Assembly: GCA_016712885.1 (NCBI GenBank)
Contig: JADJQF010000016.1
Location: forward strand, 186,001 to 250,000
Direction: 5' to 3'
DNA: 64,000 bases
DNA from: Candidatus Flexicrinis proximus
Lineage (GTDB): Bacteria; Chloroflexota; Anaerolineae; Aggregatilineales; Phototrophicaceae
The notes beneath the pieces were generated by a model, which was not told where the DNA came from, ran no database searches, and saw nothing but the letters and a program-made list of their open reading frames with translations. How positions within the stretch are numbered: position 1 is the first letter of the stretch; each line of letters starts with the position of its first letter. The position numbers were made by a program, and so were the translations under genes. Below are positions 7,748 through 14,874 of the stretch, piece by piece.

Positions 7748-8740
7748 CTACGGTTCCTGCCGCACCGTAAGCGCGATGGCTTCAACCTGCGCGGCAAGCG
7801 CGTCGACCTGCGCGATCGGCCCTTCGGCTTCGACGAAGACCATGCCGTCGGCGCCCCAGAACGGATAGAACAGGGAGAAGTTGCGCTGAAGCTGGTTGGG
7901 TTCGAGATAGAAGTCATACCCATAGCGGAGGACCATGCGTCCGTTGTCCTGACCGATGACCACGTTCTGGCCGTCACCGCCCAGCCCGTCGTGCAGCGCC
8001 AGATGCAGCGCGCCGAAGGTGTCCCAGATGCGCTCCGACGTGCCGGCATCGGGAACCAGCGCGGTGATCTGCGTCGTCGTGAGCAGGATCATCTGGACGT
8101 CGCCATTTCTGAGCAGGGTCGTGCCGGTACGCGGATTCCCGGCGCTGTCCACAACCTGCCAGCCGTGCGGCAGGTCGGCAGCGTAGCCATCGGCCAGCGC
8201 CACGGTCGTCACCGGCGCGGCCTGCAGGGTCAGGATAAATGTCGGCAGGTCGTTGGCGGCATCGAGAAATTCGTCGTCCGGCGCGACGAGATCGGCGAAC
8301 ACCAGTCCGCCTGCCTGCGGCCAGTCGATGACAAGGGTCTGGCCGCGGAAGGCCCGGCCTTCGTACTCATACGCATACGAGTACATCAGCGCTGGGCTGT
8401 CCTCGTAGCGCGCCGGCCACGCATCGGCGATCCCTACGCCCATGACGCCGTCGTACATCCTTAGGTGCAGCTCGGTCAGGACGTCCCACAGGTCGGCGCT
8501 GTCCGCCTCGGGATAAATGGCAGACACCTGCGGCGGGGTAAGCAGGGTCAGATGTGTGTGTGCCTTCGAGAATACGGTCGCGTTGACTCGCGTCTGGAGA
8601 TCCGAGAAGGCCCAGCCCGCCGGGAGTTCTATCGTGTAACCGTAGGGCAGCGTTGCCGGCGTCGTCTGCGCGGAAGCCGGCAGCATCACCAGCAGTGCCA
8701 GCATCGCCGGCAGCCCGAACAACCTGAAAATAGCTTTCAT
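7748..8740 (-). CDS. Secreted protein with two tandem copies of an unassigned domain
   Basis: 330 residues with a signal peptide ending ASAQT. Two repeats of about 145 residues each show the same landmarks: LPYGYTIELPAGW and ADGYAADLPHGWQV, then LLTPPQV and LLTTTQI, an LHLRMYDGVMG and LHLALHDGLGG segment, then GGLVFADLVAP and DGMVFVEAEGP. A third copy begins the next gene. I do not recognise the family; PsbP/DUF1795-like folds have a similar GW start, but this is only a guess. The ATG at 8740 is preceded by GAGGCGG. It is the first gene of a two-gene operon. Confidence 0.75.
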   Translation of the reverse strand: MKAIFRLFGLPAMLALLVMLPASAQTTPATLPYGYTIELPAGWAFSDLQTRVNATVFSKAHTHLTLLTPPQVSAIYPEADSADLWDVLTELHLRMYDGVMGVGIADAWPARYEDSPALMYSYAYEYEGRAFRGQTLVIDWPQAGGLVFADLVAPDDEFLDAANDLPTFILTLQAAPVTTVALADGYAADLPHGWQVVDSAGNPRTGTTLLRNGDVQMILLTTTQITALVPDAGTSERIWDTFGALHLALHDGLGGDGQNVVIGQDNGRMVLRYGYDFYLEPNQLQRNFSLFYPFWGADGMVFVEAEGPIAQVDALAAQVEAIALTVRQEP

Positions 8741-8913
8741 AAGGTCCGCCTCTGGGTGTTTGCGGCGGAGTGTAGCGTTCTCTCTATTGATATTCAAAAT
8801 CGAAGATCGGCCATAAACCATCTGCGGGGAGGGGCAGTGCTGCCGGCGTGTGCCTCAGCGCTGCCCCGTCCGTGCCTGTGTCTGTGGGAAACTCACTGCG
8901 GGCCGGCAGCGCC

Positions 8914-9879
8914 TCAGCGCCGGTCCAGCCACATGGCTTCCAGCAGCGCGTGCGGGTCGCGCTCGTCGCCGCAGCGCGCGAAGTAGTCGCACAGCCGCGT
9001 CAGATCGCGCAGCAGAAAATCGCGCGCGTTCGGGTTGCCGTCGACCTCGACCACCTGCGGGAAGTCGATCACGGTCGCCGCATCGTCCCAATACAGCACG
9101 TTATACGGCGACAGGTCGCCGTGGACCAGGCCGTGCCGCAGCATGATCTCCACGGTATTGAGTACCGTGTCGAAGGCCGCGTGCGCCTGATCTTCGTCCA
9201 GGCTGATCTCGGCCAGCGAGGGTGCGCCCAGCGTCTCGTCGCCGCAGTAAGACATCAGGATCGCGTTGGCCGACGAAGCGTACGGTTTCGGCACGGCTGC
9301 TCCCGCGGCGTGCAGCGTTTTCATCGTGCCGAACTCGTACATCAGCCACGACCCATGCGCGACCTCGCGGCCGAACGCCGATTTCTTTTCCAGCGCGCGG
9401 ATGACGCGGTTGGTCGCCTGCTGCTTGATGACGTGGCCTTCGCTGTTGAGCGTACTGCGCCCTTCGCGGTAAGCGCTGTCGTTTTTCAGGTTGCGGAACA
9501 TCTGCGGGCGGTAGACCTTGGCCGCCAGCAGCCCGCCGCCGACATTGGCGCTGCCTTCGACGCGGTAGACATTGGCCTCTTTGCCGCCTTTGACTCGGCC
9601 CAACACGTCGGTGATCAGTCCCATCTCGTAGAACGGCTTCAGGCTGTAGGGCAGCCAGCTTTGTTCGAACAGGCCGGGGACATACGTGGTTTTGAAGCCG
9701 CCTTCCATGCCGCCGGTCTCGGCTGCAACGCTGGACAACAGCGTCCCCTGTGACTTCTTGGGCTTGTGGTCGGCCTTGTTTTTACGGCGCGCGTGTTCGT
9801 TGAACTGCGCCTCATAGTCGGAATAGCGGTCGAGCTCGGCGTCGATGTCGTCGAAGTCGCTGGAGGAATAGTGGATCAA
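8914..9879 (-). CDS. RIO1-family atypical Ser/Thr protein kinase
   Basis: 321 residues. A phosphate-binding loop is seen in VLGRVKGGKEANVY (about 91-104), the ATP-anchoring Lys in LLAAKVYRP (about 121), the catalytic loop HGDLSPYN (about 253-260) and the metal-binding VIDFPQ (about 270). These are RIO1 hallmarks. RIO1 is universal in archaea and eukaryotes, where it acts in small-subunit maturation; bacterial copies are patchy and their role is unclear. The charged N-terminal 50 residues are likely disordered. The start is a TTG with no clear ribosome-binding site, so the exact N-terminus is uncertain. Confidence 0.85.
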   Translation of the reverse strand: MIHYSSSDFDDIDAELDRYSDYEAQFNEHARRKNKADHKPKKSQGTLLSSVAAETGGMEGGFKTTYVPGLFEQSWLPYSLKPFYEMGLITDVLGRVKGGKEANVYRVEGSANVGGGLLAAKVYRPQMFRNLKNDSAYREGRSTLNSEGHVIKQQATNRVIRALEKKSAFGREVAHGSWLMYEFGTMKTLHAAGAAVPKPYASSANAILMSYCGDETLGAPSLAEISLDEDQAHAAFDTVLNTVEIMLRHGLVHGDLSPYNVLYWDDAATVIDFPQVVEVDGNPNARDFLLRDLTRLCDYFARCGDERDPHALLEAMWLDRR

Positions 9880-10074
9880 GGTTTGGGTGTCCTTCGTGCA
9901 GCAGGTTATGTTGTGCGAGCGTCGGTGGAATCAATACAGCAGCCGACAGCGGGTAATGCACAGCATCGGGAGCATCGAGTCCCGTTGTCTTCCGCCGTGC
10001 ACGGTGCGCGCTGTGACCGCTGGTGAAGTGACGCCGCTTGCTGCGCGAAAGAATCGCGAAGTGGGGCGGGGAGT

Positions 10075-10143
10075 TTACTTCTTGCGGTCGGGCGCGTCGA
10101 TGCGGATCAAAACTTCCGATCCGGTAGCAGTGACTTCAATCAT
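10075..10143 (-). CDS. Candidate 22-residue protein or leader peptide
   Basis: The ATG at 10143 is preceded by AGGAGG at 9-base spacing, the best ribosome-binding site in the area. It opens a 22-codon frame, MIEVTATGSEVLIRIDAP followed by DRKK and TAA. A good promoter lies 55 bases upstream. It could be a real small protein, a leader for the RIO kinase gene about 195 bases downstream, or the remnant of a longer gene. No homology was recognised. Confidence 0.4.
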   Translation of the reverse strand: MIEVTATGSEVLIRIDAPDRKK

Positions 10144-10197
10144 CGTGTTCGCCCTCCTGAACCTTTATGAACTGGTTTGTACATGATGTACGTGACC

Positions 10198-10226
10198 ATC
10201 ATGACGCGAGTTTCGTCTGTTGTCAA
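10198..10226 (-). promoter_or_regulatory. Sigma-70-type promoter for the 22-residue ORF / RIO kinase transcript
   Basis: On the minus strand TTGACA (10221-10226) is followed after 17 bases by CATGAT (10198-10203). This is one of two places in the window with a consensus -35 box. Confidence 0.55.
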
Positions 10227-10278
10227 TCACCCAAAAAGTAAGGGGATCGTCTATCGGAATAGCCTGATGGCCGCAAAC

Positions 10279-10312
10279 AAAAAGGGGCATCGGCCTGGGC
10301 CGCGCCCCTTTT
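10279..10312 (-). terminator. Intrinsic terminator after the 78-residue protein gene
   Basis: AAAAGGGGC pairs with GCCCCTTTT across a 15-base G/C loop, 22 bases past the stop codon of the gene at 10334-10570. The flanking A and T runs could let it work in both directions. Confidence 0.8.
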
Positions 10313-10333
10313 CAGGATCAATCGACAGCCGTC

Positions 10334-10570
10334 TTAGCTCTTCTTGCCGCCGAACAGCCCGCCGAGCAGATCCTTGCCCTTTTCGAGCAATCCTTCGCCG
10401 CCGCCAAGACTCGCGGCGTCGACTTCTCCGCTCAGGATTCCGTCAAGCTGGCTCGCGATTGGCTCGGGTAGTTTGCCCTTGAGCTGTCCGACGATTAACT
10501 CGACGGCCTTGCGGGCAATATCATCCGAAATCCCCAGCTGCTTAACGAGTTTCTTTACGATCTCATCCAT
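10334..10570 (-). CDS. Small helical protein of unknown function
   Basis: 78 residues. The first 55 look like an amphipathic helical bundle (MDEIVKKLVKQLGISDD, then ARKAVELIVGQLKGKLPEP), and the C-terminus is Gly-rich (LLGGLFGGKKS). This resembles small DUF2267/DUF2780-like proteins, but the match is not certain. The ATG at 10570 is preferred to a GTG seven codons upstream because AAGGGA lies 10 bases before it. It has its own intrinsic terminator, so it is probably transcribed alone. Confidence 0.7.
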   Translation of the reverse strand: MDEIVKKLVKQLGISDDIARKAVELIVGQLKGKLPEPIASQLDGILSGEVDAASLGGGEGLLEKGKDLLGGLFGGKKS

Positions 10571-10654
10571 GGCGTCGAATCCCTTTGCCACTAAGCCAAT
10601 GTAACCTCATTGTAGTTCTGCCGGCTCTGCGGTTTGTGTCCAATTTGGTACTAG

Positions 10655-10718
10655 TGAGGGGACGAGGGGCGTAAGTCCCTCGCGGAGGCGTGGAGGCAGC
10701 GCCTCCACAAACAGAATG
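10655..10718 (-). repeat. Structured repeat family A, partial copy
   Basis: GAGGGGCGTAAGTCCCTC and TGGAGGCAGCGCCTCCA hairpins. It lies directly 3' of surE in the same orientation relative to its gene as most other copies. Confidence 0.8.
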
Positions 10719-10729
10719 TACGCCGGTCG

Positions 10730-11491
10730 CTAGATCGTTACATCCCACGCCGCCAGCTCGGCCATGAACTGGTGCGCCGTCATGTCGAGGTGGATCGGCG
10801 TCAGGCTCGCATAGCCCAGATGCAGCGCCCACACATCCGTACCGACGGTATCGTAGACCCCGCCCGGCACCGGCCCGACGATCCGGTAGGCGGTGTCGTC
10901 GGCGTTGCGGCCCAGTTCGTCCCAGTAAATGCGTACGCCCTGCCGCACCAGCCGCACCCCTTTGACCACCTCGCCCTTCGGCACGTTCAGGTTGAGGATC
11001 GTCAGCGGCGGCAGCGGACGCTTGAGGGCTTCGCGTACCACCGTTTGTGCCACCCGTGCCGCGACTGCGTAATCCTCGATCGAGTTCGCCTCGTGGTTAT
11101 CCAGGCTGACCGCCACCGCCTTTACGCCGTCGATCGCCGCTTCCAGCGCCGCGGTCACCGTGCCGCTGTAGGTGATGTCCTGTCCCATGTTCGCCCCGCG
11201 GTTGATCCCGCTGACGACGATGTCGGGCGGCCAATGGACGCTCATCCCCAGCGAGAGCAGCGCTACACAGTCTGCCGGGCTGCCACCCACCGCATAGGCA
11301 GGCGTCCCGTCGGCCAGCATGACCTTGTTGACCGGGATATCCGAAAACAGCGTTTTCTTGTGGCCGCTGGCGCTCTGGTTGACCGCTGGCGCGGACACTT
11401 CCACCTCGCCGATCTCCCGCATCGCCTGTACCAGCGCCAGGATCCCCGGCGCATAGACTCCGTCGTCGTTTGTTACCAGTATTCGCGTCAT
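10730..11491 (-). CDS. surE: 5'/3'-nucleotidase SurE
   Basis: 253 residues, the usual size. NDDG (8-11) carries the two metal-binding aspartates, and VNQSASGHKKT and SGINRGANMG supply the remaining metal and phosphate contacts. SurE dephosphorylates nucleoside monophosphates and is linked to stress survival. The ATG is preceded by AGGAGGAG. It is followed by a family A repeat, and a related repeat lies upstream at 11555. Confidence 0.96.
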   Translation of the reverse strand: MTRILVTNDDGVYAPGILALVQAMREIGEVEVSAPAVNQSASGHKKTLFSDIPVNKVMLADGTPAYAVGGSPADCVALLSLGMSVHWPPDIVVSGINRGANMGQDITYSGTVTAALEAAIDGVKAVAVSLDNHEANSIEDYAVAARVAQTVVREALKRPLPPLTILNLNVPKGEVVKGVRLVRQGVRIYWDELGRNADDTAYRIVGPVPGGVYDTVGTDVWALHLGYASLTPIHLDMTAHQFMAELAAWDVTI

Positions 11492-11554
11492 TTTTCTCCT
11501 CCTGATGAAAGACGTGTCTGAAATAAAGTCACTTTAGTTTGTGCAGACTCCTCC

Positions 11555-11610
11555 CCGCACTCCGCGAGAGCGTGACAACCCTCTCGCGGGATGTGGGGCA
11601 GCGCCCCGCG
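11555..11610 (-). repeat. Structured repeat family A, divergent partial copy
   Basis: GCGAGAG pairs with CTCTCGC around CGTGACAACC, and GGGGC pairs with GCCCC around AGC. The second stem has changed from GGAGGC/GCCTCC to GGGGC/GCCCC yet remains paired. It is 3' of the alpha/beta hydrolase gene. Confidence 0.7.
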
Positions 11611-11668
11611 TTACCTGTTGCTCCAGCTAAATTATGGATAGAACCCCTTACGGTACGGATAGATACGC

Positions 11669-12412
11669 TCAGTTTTTGAAGAACGTATGCATTATTCTAG
11701 CCGCATCGGCCGCGCGTTCCAGATAACTGTAATGCCCCGCGCCCTCGAACACCACCAGCCCGGCGTCCGGGATCAGCCGTTCCATCTCGCGGCCCGCGCT
11801 GATCGGCGTGTCTTCGTCGCGGTCGCCCCACAGCAGCAGGGTCGGAGCCGAAATTCGCGCCGCCCACCCTCTCAAGTCCTGATTGACCACCTTGACGAAC
11901 GTTTCGCGCATGACGCCGCCGGCCGCGTTGAAATCCGCCGACCCGTAGCGCGCGGAATAGGCGTTGCGCAGCGAGTCGCTCAGTCCGCGCAGCCCAATCC
12001 GGTTGAGTCCGTCGCGTATCGACTTATACGCGGCGGTGCGCGCTCGTACGGTCAGCGCTACCGGCGGACGGATGCCTGCCGCGTCTGCAAGCACAATTTT
12101 GTCGACAATTGGGGGATAGTCTGCCCCCAATATCAGGCTCAACCGGCCGCCGAACGAATGTCCGAACAGATGAGTCGTCTCGATATTCAGCGCGTGCAGC
12201 GCATCCACGACGCATGCCGCATAGTCGAACACCGTCCATGCCTCGGGCGGCGGCGGCGTCTGACCGAACCCCGGCAGGTCGAACATCACCACCCGGTAGC
12301 CGAGCGCCGCCATCCGTTCGCCCAGCGGCCGCACCAGCTCGATGTTCGCCCCCCAGCCGTGCAGCATGGTCAGTACCGGCGCGGTTTCGTCGCCCAGGAT
12401 GACGGTATTCAC
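11669..12412 (-). CDS. Alpha/beta-hydrolase fold enzyme
   Basis: 247 residues. The oxyanion HG motif is at MLHGWG (17-22), the nucleophile elbow GHSFGG has Ser86, the acid is in WGDRDEDTP (about 199) and the histidine is in GAGHYSYLE (about 225). The triad is complete, so it is probably an esterase or C-C hydrolase, but the substrate is unknown. The start is GTG at 12412. It overlaps the TGA of a 14-codon frame beginning ATG at 12454 (MSDESKRIVAGGAA), which may couple its translation to the murA-like gene upstream. Confidence 0.85.
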   Translation of the reverse strand: MNTVILGDETAPVLTMLHGWGANIELVRPLGERMAALGYRVVMFDLPGFGQTPPPPEAWTVFDYAACVVDALHALNIETTHLFGHSFGGRLSLILGADYPPIVDKIVLADAAGIRPPVALTVRARTAAYKSIRDGLNRIGLRGLSDSLRNAYSARYGSADFNAAGGVMRETFVKVVNQDLRGWAARISAPTLLLWGDRDEDTPISAGREMERLIPDAGLVVFEGAGHYSYLERAADAARIMHTFFKN

Positions 12413-12467
12413 GCCGCACCGCCTGCGACTATGCGCTTGCTCTCGTCGCTCATCAGGTCGTTTCGCT

Positions 12468-13730
12468 TCACTCCACGTGGATCTTCGCGCCCAGCGCCTG
12501 CAGTTTCCCGATCACGCCGTCGAAGCTGTTGGCGATCGCCTGTGCGTTGTCGATGGTGCTGGTGCCATCCGCCACCAGCGCCGCGGCCAGCAGTGAAAGC
12601 CCTGCCCGCACGTCCGGCGTGTCCATATAGATGCCGCGCAGGGGCGTCTTGCCCACTACGATCGCGCGGTGTGGGTCGCACAGCACGATCTGCGCGCCCA
12701 TCGAATTCAGTTTGTCGACGAACAGCAGCCGGTTATTGAACATCTTCTCGTGGATCAGCGCGGTTCCAACGGCCTGCGAGGCGACCACCGTCGCCATTGG
12801 CACCAGATCGCTCGGAAAGCCCGGCCACGGCGCAGACTCGATGCTCGCGTCCACATCCTCCTCGCGGTTGGACATGCTCAGCGACTCGTGGCGCGGCACA
12901 AACGAGTCGTCCGCGTCGATATCCAGCGTCATCCCCAGCCAGTGAAACGTCCGCCCGATCATCTGCATATCCGACCGCCGCACCCCGGCGACTTTGCCGC
13001 GGCCGCCGCTGAGCGCGATCATCGCTGCCGCGCTGGCCCCCTCAATGTGGTCGTTCGGCAGCGTGGCGTGCGTGCCGACCAGCTCGCGCGTGCCGAAGAT
13101 CCTCACGCAGTTGCTGCCGATCCCTTCCACCTGCGCGCCCATCCGCTCCAGCATCTGCCCCAGCGCCTGCACATGCGGCTCGCAGGCGGCGTTGCGGATC
13201 ACCGTCTCGCGCCCCTGTGTCGCCGCCAGCATCATCACCATGCCGGTCGCCGTCACTGAGGCCTGCGAGAGCAGGATGTCCAGATGTTCCCAGTGGGTCG
13301 CCTTGATCTCGACCGCGCCGTTGCTGATCGTCACGTCCTGCTTCAGATCCCGCAGCGCGTCGAGGTGGGTACGCACGCGGTTAAGCGGAAAATCGACCTC
13401 AAGCCGCACGTATCCGCGCCGCGCCAGGACCGGCGCCACGAACAGCATCCCGCCAACCATCCCGCCGGTGACCGATGGCGTCAGGTGGCGCTTGGCGATC
13501 TGCGCGGTGATAAACTCGAACGGCAAATCCCCGCCGCCGCTGATCTCCGTCCCCAGAAAGTTCGCCAGCTCCAGCAGCGACTCGGTGCTGGTGGTATGCG
13601 GCACGCTGCTGAGCGTGACCGGATGTTCCGTGAGCAGCGCGGCTGCCAGGCATGCCGCCGCGGCGTTGGCGCTTCCACTGGGCGTATACGTCCCATTGAG
13701 CGGGTTGCCGCCTTCAACTTTTATCCGCAT
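12468..13730 (-). CDS. MurA/EPSP-synthase-like enolpyruvyl transferase lacking catalytic residues
   Basis: 420 residues covering the complete two-domain inside-out barrel of UDP-GlcNAc enolpyruvyl transferase. Conserved positions include GFPSDL (E. coli MurA Asp305), NNRLLFV (Arg331) and DVRAGL (Arg397). By eye, Lys22 is replaced by Ala21 (SGSANAA instead of SGAKNAA), the Arg91 region reads TGGMVGG, and the Cys115 loop is replaced by VDFPLNRVRTH. MurA makes the first committed peptidoglycan precursor. With these losses this copy may be a paralogue with another substrate or a regulatory role. An extended -10 promoter is just upstream. Confidence 0.85.
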   Translation of the reverse strand: MRIKVEGGNPLNGTYTPSGSANAAAACLAAALLTEHPVTLSSVPHTTSTESLLELANFLGTEISGGGDLPFEFITAQIAKRHLTPSVTGGMVGGMLFVAPVLARRGYVRLEVDFPLNRVRTHLDALRDLKQDVTISNGAVEIKATHWEHLDILLSQASVTATGMVMMLAATQGRETVIRNAACEPHVQALGQMLERMGAQVEGIGSNCVRIFGTRELVGTHATLPNDHIEGASAAAMIALSGGRGKVAGVRRSDMQMIGRTFHWLGMTLDIDADDSFVPRHESLSMSNREEDVDASIESAPWPGFPSDLVPMATVVASQAVGTALIHEKMFNNRLLFVDKLNSMGAQIVLCDPHRAIVVGKTPLRGIYMDTPDVRAGLSLLAAALVADGTSTIDNAQAIANSFDGVIGKLQALGAKIHVE

Positions 13731-13757
13731 GGTTCAAGGCCTTTCGGTACGTGCCGG

Positions 13758-13785
13758 ATTATAGCACGCGGAAAAACGCGGTCAC
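13758..13785 (-). promoter_or_regulatory. Promoter of the murA-like gene
   Basis: Minus strand TGCTATAAT (13758-13766) is a perfect extended -10. GTGACC at 13780-13785 is a weak -35 at 16-base spacing. The predicted leader is about 20 bases. Confidence 0.65.
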
Positions 13786-13897
13786 GCAGGGGCTGGGAGT
13801 GCTGCCTGAGCGTAGTGGGGTAATCGGGGGCTGACGGATCGCGTCAAACCCGGCAGAATCTAGGGTAAAATGAAGTATCAGTGTAAGGAGATGCCCT

Positions 13898-14560
13898 ATG
13901 TCCTTTTTCGGTGGACGCCGCAATCAGCCCCAGCCCGAACCCACGCCTGAACCGCAGCCGGAGCGCTCGGCGCCGTCCTATACCTCCAGCGCCCCCACCA
14001 ATCCCGTACGCGACACCCGCGAAACGCACATTCCCGCCTCACAGCCCGTCGGCTTCGAAACCGTGCTTGGCGCGGCCTGCACGCTCGATGGTTCGCTGAC
14101 CAGCACCGGCAACGTCCGGCTCGATGGCACCTTTAGCGGCAGCCTCGACATCCACGGCAACGTGCTGGTCGGGGAGACCGCCAAGATCACCGCCGACATC
14201 AGCGCCAGGAACATCAGCATCGCCGGCGCGGTTCGCGGCAACGTCACCGGCAAAAAAGTCCAGCTTCTGCGGACGGGCCGCGTGTGGGGCGATATCACCG
14301 CGACCGCCCTCAGCACCGAGGAAGGCGCGTTCATCGACGGTAAGATTTCGATGGTCAGCAAAGAAGAAGTCCGTCCCGCCACCGAGCCGACCCGGGCCAC
14401 CGATGGCCGGATCGATGAAGTCTCCGTCAGTGCCGAGCCGGACTTCCTCGCCGCTGCCGAGTCCGCCGAACCCGCTCCCGATGCCGCCGATGCCTTCGAC
14501 GATACTCCGGGCGACGACTGGCCCGAAGCCGGCGACGAAAGCCCGCGTACCGAAGCCTAA
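13898..14560 (+). CDS. Bactofilin (polymer-forming cytoskeletal protein)
   Basis: 220 residues. A Pro/Glu-rich N-terminal tail (1-45) is followed by the right-handed beta-helix bactofilin core (about 50-155) with repeats such as CTLDGSLTSTGNVRLDGTF, HGNVLVGETAKITADI and VRGNVTGKKVQLL. An acidic disordered tail ends the protein. Bactofilins polymerise without nucleotide at the membrane and organise cell-wall enzymes or cell shape. A location beside a MurA-like gene fits an envelope role. AAGGAG lies 7 bases before the ATG, and TAAAAT at 13866-13871 may be the -10. Confidence 0.92.
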   Translation: MSFFGGRRNQPQPEPTPEPQPERSAPSYTSSAPTNPVRDTRETHIPASQPVGFETVLGAACTLDGSLTSTGNVRLDGTFSGSLDIHGNVLVGETAKITADISARNISIAGAVRGNVTGKKVQLLRTGRVWGDITATALSTEEGAFIDGKISMVSKEEVRPATEPTRATDGRIDEVSVSAEPDFLAAAESAEPAPDAADAFDDTPGDDWPEAGDESPRTEA

Positions 14561-14563
14561 ATC

Positions 14564-14661
14564 TAACGTCAGTTATGGCTAAGCCGCCTGTTTTTGGGGG
14601 CGCTGCCTCCAAACCTTCGCAAGGGGTTTGCACCCCGGAAAGTTAACCATAACTGACGTTA
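14564..14661 (+). repeat. Short family A element bounded by 19-bp inverted repeats
   Basis: The left end TAACGTCAGTTATGGCTAA (14564-14582) and the right end TTAACCATAACTGACGTTA (14643-14661) are inverted copies with one mismatch. Inside lie GGGCGCTGCC and a TTGCACCCCGG segment from the 3' part of longer copies, but the variable palindrome and the GAGGG stem are absent. It starts 4 bases after the bactofilin stop codon. Confidence 0.85.
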
Positions 14662-14733
14662 AATCTATCAGTTGTTAGTCAGTGGTCGTCAGTTTCCAGT
14701 CGCTGCAATTGCCCCGGATGAATCAGGGTGCTT

Positions 14734-14757
14734 GTAGGGACAGAATGTATTCTGTCC
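14734..14757. repeat. Palindromic repeat family B copy
   Basis: GTAG followed by the palindrome GGACAGAATGTATTCTGTCC (one central mismatch pair). It lies between two family A elements in the gap between bactofilin and the sensor kinase. Confidence 0.65.
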
Positions 14758-14802
14758 GCCTCGGTCACCTCTAAAAACGCCTCTTAACACGAGTTCTTCT
14801 TG

Positions 14803-14865
14803 GTGAGGGAGTCGAGAGGGTGACAACCCTCTCGCGGAGGGGTGGAGGCAGCGCCTCCACCACCC
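14803..14865 (-). repeat. Structured repeat family A, partial copy
   Basis: CGAGAGGGTGACAACCCTCTCG and TGGAGGCAGCGCCTCCA arms (each stem complete). It is directly 3' of the sensor kinase stop codon. Confidence 0.8.
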
Positions 14866-14874
14866 AGGCGTCCG

